A stretch of 7,825 nt of DNA, taken from Gemmatimonadales bacterium (lineage in GTDB: Bacteria; Gemmatimonadota; Gemmatimonadetes; Gemmatimonadales; GWC2-71-9). This document shows, in pieces, positions 7,084-7,825 of the stretch. The notes under the pieces are model-generated. The model was not told the DNA's origin, searched no databases, and saw only the letters and a list, made by a program, of their open reading frames with translations. The DNA is taken from contig SPDF01000057.1 of NCBI GenBank assembly GCA_004525055.1, positions 1 to 7,825 of the forward strand, given 5' to 3'. Numbering within the stretch: position 1 is the stretch's first letter; each line of letters starts with the position of its first letter. The translations under genes were made by a program, and so were the position numbers.

Positions 7084-7781
7084 GCGGGTATCTCCGCCCG
7101 CACCGCGGGCACCAAGAGCCCACCTTCCATCGACAGGAGGCGATCGGCCCGGTCCGCGAGATGCCGGTTGTGCGTCACCACCACCAACGCCGTCTGAAAG
7201 TCGCGCGCCAGTCCCGCGAAAATCCCGTGCAGATTTTCGCTATGCGCATGGTCGAGGTTTCCCGACGGCTCATCGGCCAGGACGATCGCTGGGGCGTTGG
7301 CCAGGGCGCGGGCCACCGCCACACGCTGCTGCTCGCCACCGGAGAGTTGGGTCGGGAGGTGCAGCCGGCGCGCCGAGAGCCCGACCGACTCCAACAGGGC
7401 GTCGGCCCGTCCACCCGCCTCGACATCGTCGGCCCCGGCGATCAGGAGCGGTAGCATCACATTTTCCCGCGCGTTGAACTCGCGTAGCAGGTGATGGAAC
7501 TGAAAGACGAATCCGATCCGCGCATTACGCAGCGCGGCGAGTTCCGCGGCGCTCCGACTGGCATAGGGCTCGCCATCCAGCAGCACTTCGCCGGCCGTCG
7601 GCGCATCGAGCGCACCGAGGAGATGGAGCAGCGTGCTCTTCCCCGCCCCGCTCGCGCCCATGATGGCCACGAACTCTCCCCGGGAGACGCTCAGGTCCAC
7701 CCCCGCCAACACGTCGATCGGTGAGCCGTCGCCTCCGAGATAGGTCTTCCGCAGTCCGCGGGCCTCCAGGACGATGCTCAT
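7080..7781 (-). CDS. lolD: LolD, ATPase of the lipoprotein release complex
   Basis: Cytoplasmic ABC ATPase that powers LolCDE, which extracts mature lipoproteins from the inner membrane and hands them to LolA. The 233-residue length is typical. Motifs in order are Walker A GASGAGKST (42-50), Q-loop Q94, signature LSGGEQQRV (146-154), Walker B AIVLADEP (165-172, catalytic E171), D-loop GNLD (174-177) and H-loop H204. The segment after the Q-loop, FQFHHLLREFNARENVMLPL (93-112), closely resembles E. coli LolD and separates it from MacB-type or FtsE-type relatives, although a generic FtsX-permease partner cannot be excluded. Its ATG overlaps the stop of the upstream permease as ATGA, and its own stop overlaps mcsA as GTGA. 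No Shine-Dalgarno is visible before the ATG, which fits reinitiation after the permease. Confidence 0.94.
   Translation of the reverse strand: MSIVLEARGLRKTYLGGDGSPIDVLAGVDLSVSRGEFVAIMGASGAGKSTLLHLLGALDAPTAGEVLLDGEPYASRSAAELAALRNARIGFVFQFHHLLREFNARENVMLPLLIAGADDVEAGGRADALLESVGLSARRLHLPTQLSGGEQQRVAVARALANAPAIVLADEPSGNLDHAHSENLHGIFAGLARDFQTALVVVTHNRHLADRADRLLSMEGGLLVPAVRAEIPA
7092..7095 (-). promoter_or_regulatory. Ribosome binding site of mcsA, inside lolD
   Basis: GGAG on the minus strand sits eight bases before the GTG at 7083, in the last codons of lolD. It supports the GTG as the mcsA start, since no ATG precedes the first CxxC in that frame. Confidence 0.6.
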
Positions 7782-7825
7782 TCGTGGCGGATCGCGTCGA
7801 CCGGCGTGAGCCGGGTGGCGGCGCG
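7778..7825 (-). CDS. C-terminal end of a LolC/LolE-type permease (partial)
   Basis: Only the last 15 codons and the stop lie in the window, reading RAATRLTPVDAIRHE. An ending of the form 'AARLxPVEALRYE' is characteristic of FtsX-family permeases such as LolC, LolE and MacB, where it follows the last transmembrane helix. The stop overlaps the lolD start as ATGA, so this should be the membrane partner of LolD in the lipoprotein release complex. Too little is present to tell LolC from LolE. Many non-proteobacteria have a single permease acting as a homodimer. Confidence 0.8.
   Translation of the reverse strand, partial: RAATRLTPVDAIRHE

Noticed and set aside
6587..7123. Upstream extension of the mcsB frame to 7123
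   Set aside because: The extension covers mcsA in another frame and reads as Arg/Gly/Pro-rich low-complexity sequence. McsB proteins begin at about the ATG at 6586, which has its own ribosome site.
6225..7454. Plus-strand open frame (409 codons) opposite mcsB, mcsA and lolD
   Set aside because: The translation is dominated by Arg, Ser, Pro and Ala and runs across three well-supported genes; it is a compositional shadow.
1..7825. Mobile elements, CRISPR arrays, tRNA or rRNA genes, transfer signs
   Set aside because: No transposase, spaced direct repeats, cloverleaf-like sequence or change in codon character was seen. The region is contiguous core genes on one strand.

Overview
The window is a GC-rich, gene-dense stretch in which every supportable gene lies on the minus strand, so transcription runs from the right end (7825) to the left (1). 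No gap between genes exceeds about 65 bases. The mixture is unusual: outer-membrane biogenesis genes of a diderm bacterium (LolC/E-LolD lipoprotein release, BamA, Skp/OmpH) sit directly beside McsA-McsB-ClpC, the protein-arginine-phosphorylation and unfolding system best known from Firmicutes. That combination and the base composition best fit a non-proteobacterial diderm phylum. Gemmatimonadota is my preferred guess, but it is an inference from gene content and not a database match.

In transcription order: (1) the last 15 codons of a LolC/LolE-type FtsX-family permease; (2) lolD, the ABC ATPase of the lipoprotein release complex; (3) mcsA, a four-CxxC zinc-type adaptor with a C-terminal UVR motif; (4) mcsB, the protein arginine kinase; (5) clpC, the AAA+ unfoldase; (6) bamA, with five POTRA domains and a 16-stranded barrel; (7) an ompH/skp-type periplasmic chaperone. 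The first five genes form a very tight chain (ATGA, GTGA and ATGA overlaps, then a 4-base gap). bamA and skp follow after short gaps, so all seven could be one transcript. No promoter or terminator could be supported inside the window.

Functionally, the middle block looks like a complete arginine-phosphorylation degradation module. McsB keeps its phosphagen-kinase catalytic motifs, McsA keeps all its cysteine pairs, and ClpC keeps the two N-domain glutamates known in Bacillus to read phospho-arginine. Two features stand out. The classical repressor gene ctsR is absent from the tight operon. In McsB, the allosteric phospho-arginine pocket motif RDxxRA has its first two residues replaced by Leu-Gly. 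The flanking genes deliver lipoproteins and beta-barrel proteins to the outer membrane, which makes a link between cytoplasmic quality control and envelope assembly a reasonable but untested idea. I saw no mobile element, CRISPR array, tRNA, rRNA or clear sign of horizontal transfer. Most of the window is recognisable core machinery and not an unknown system.
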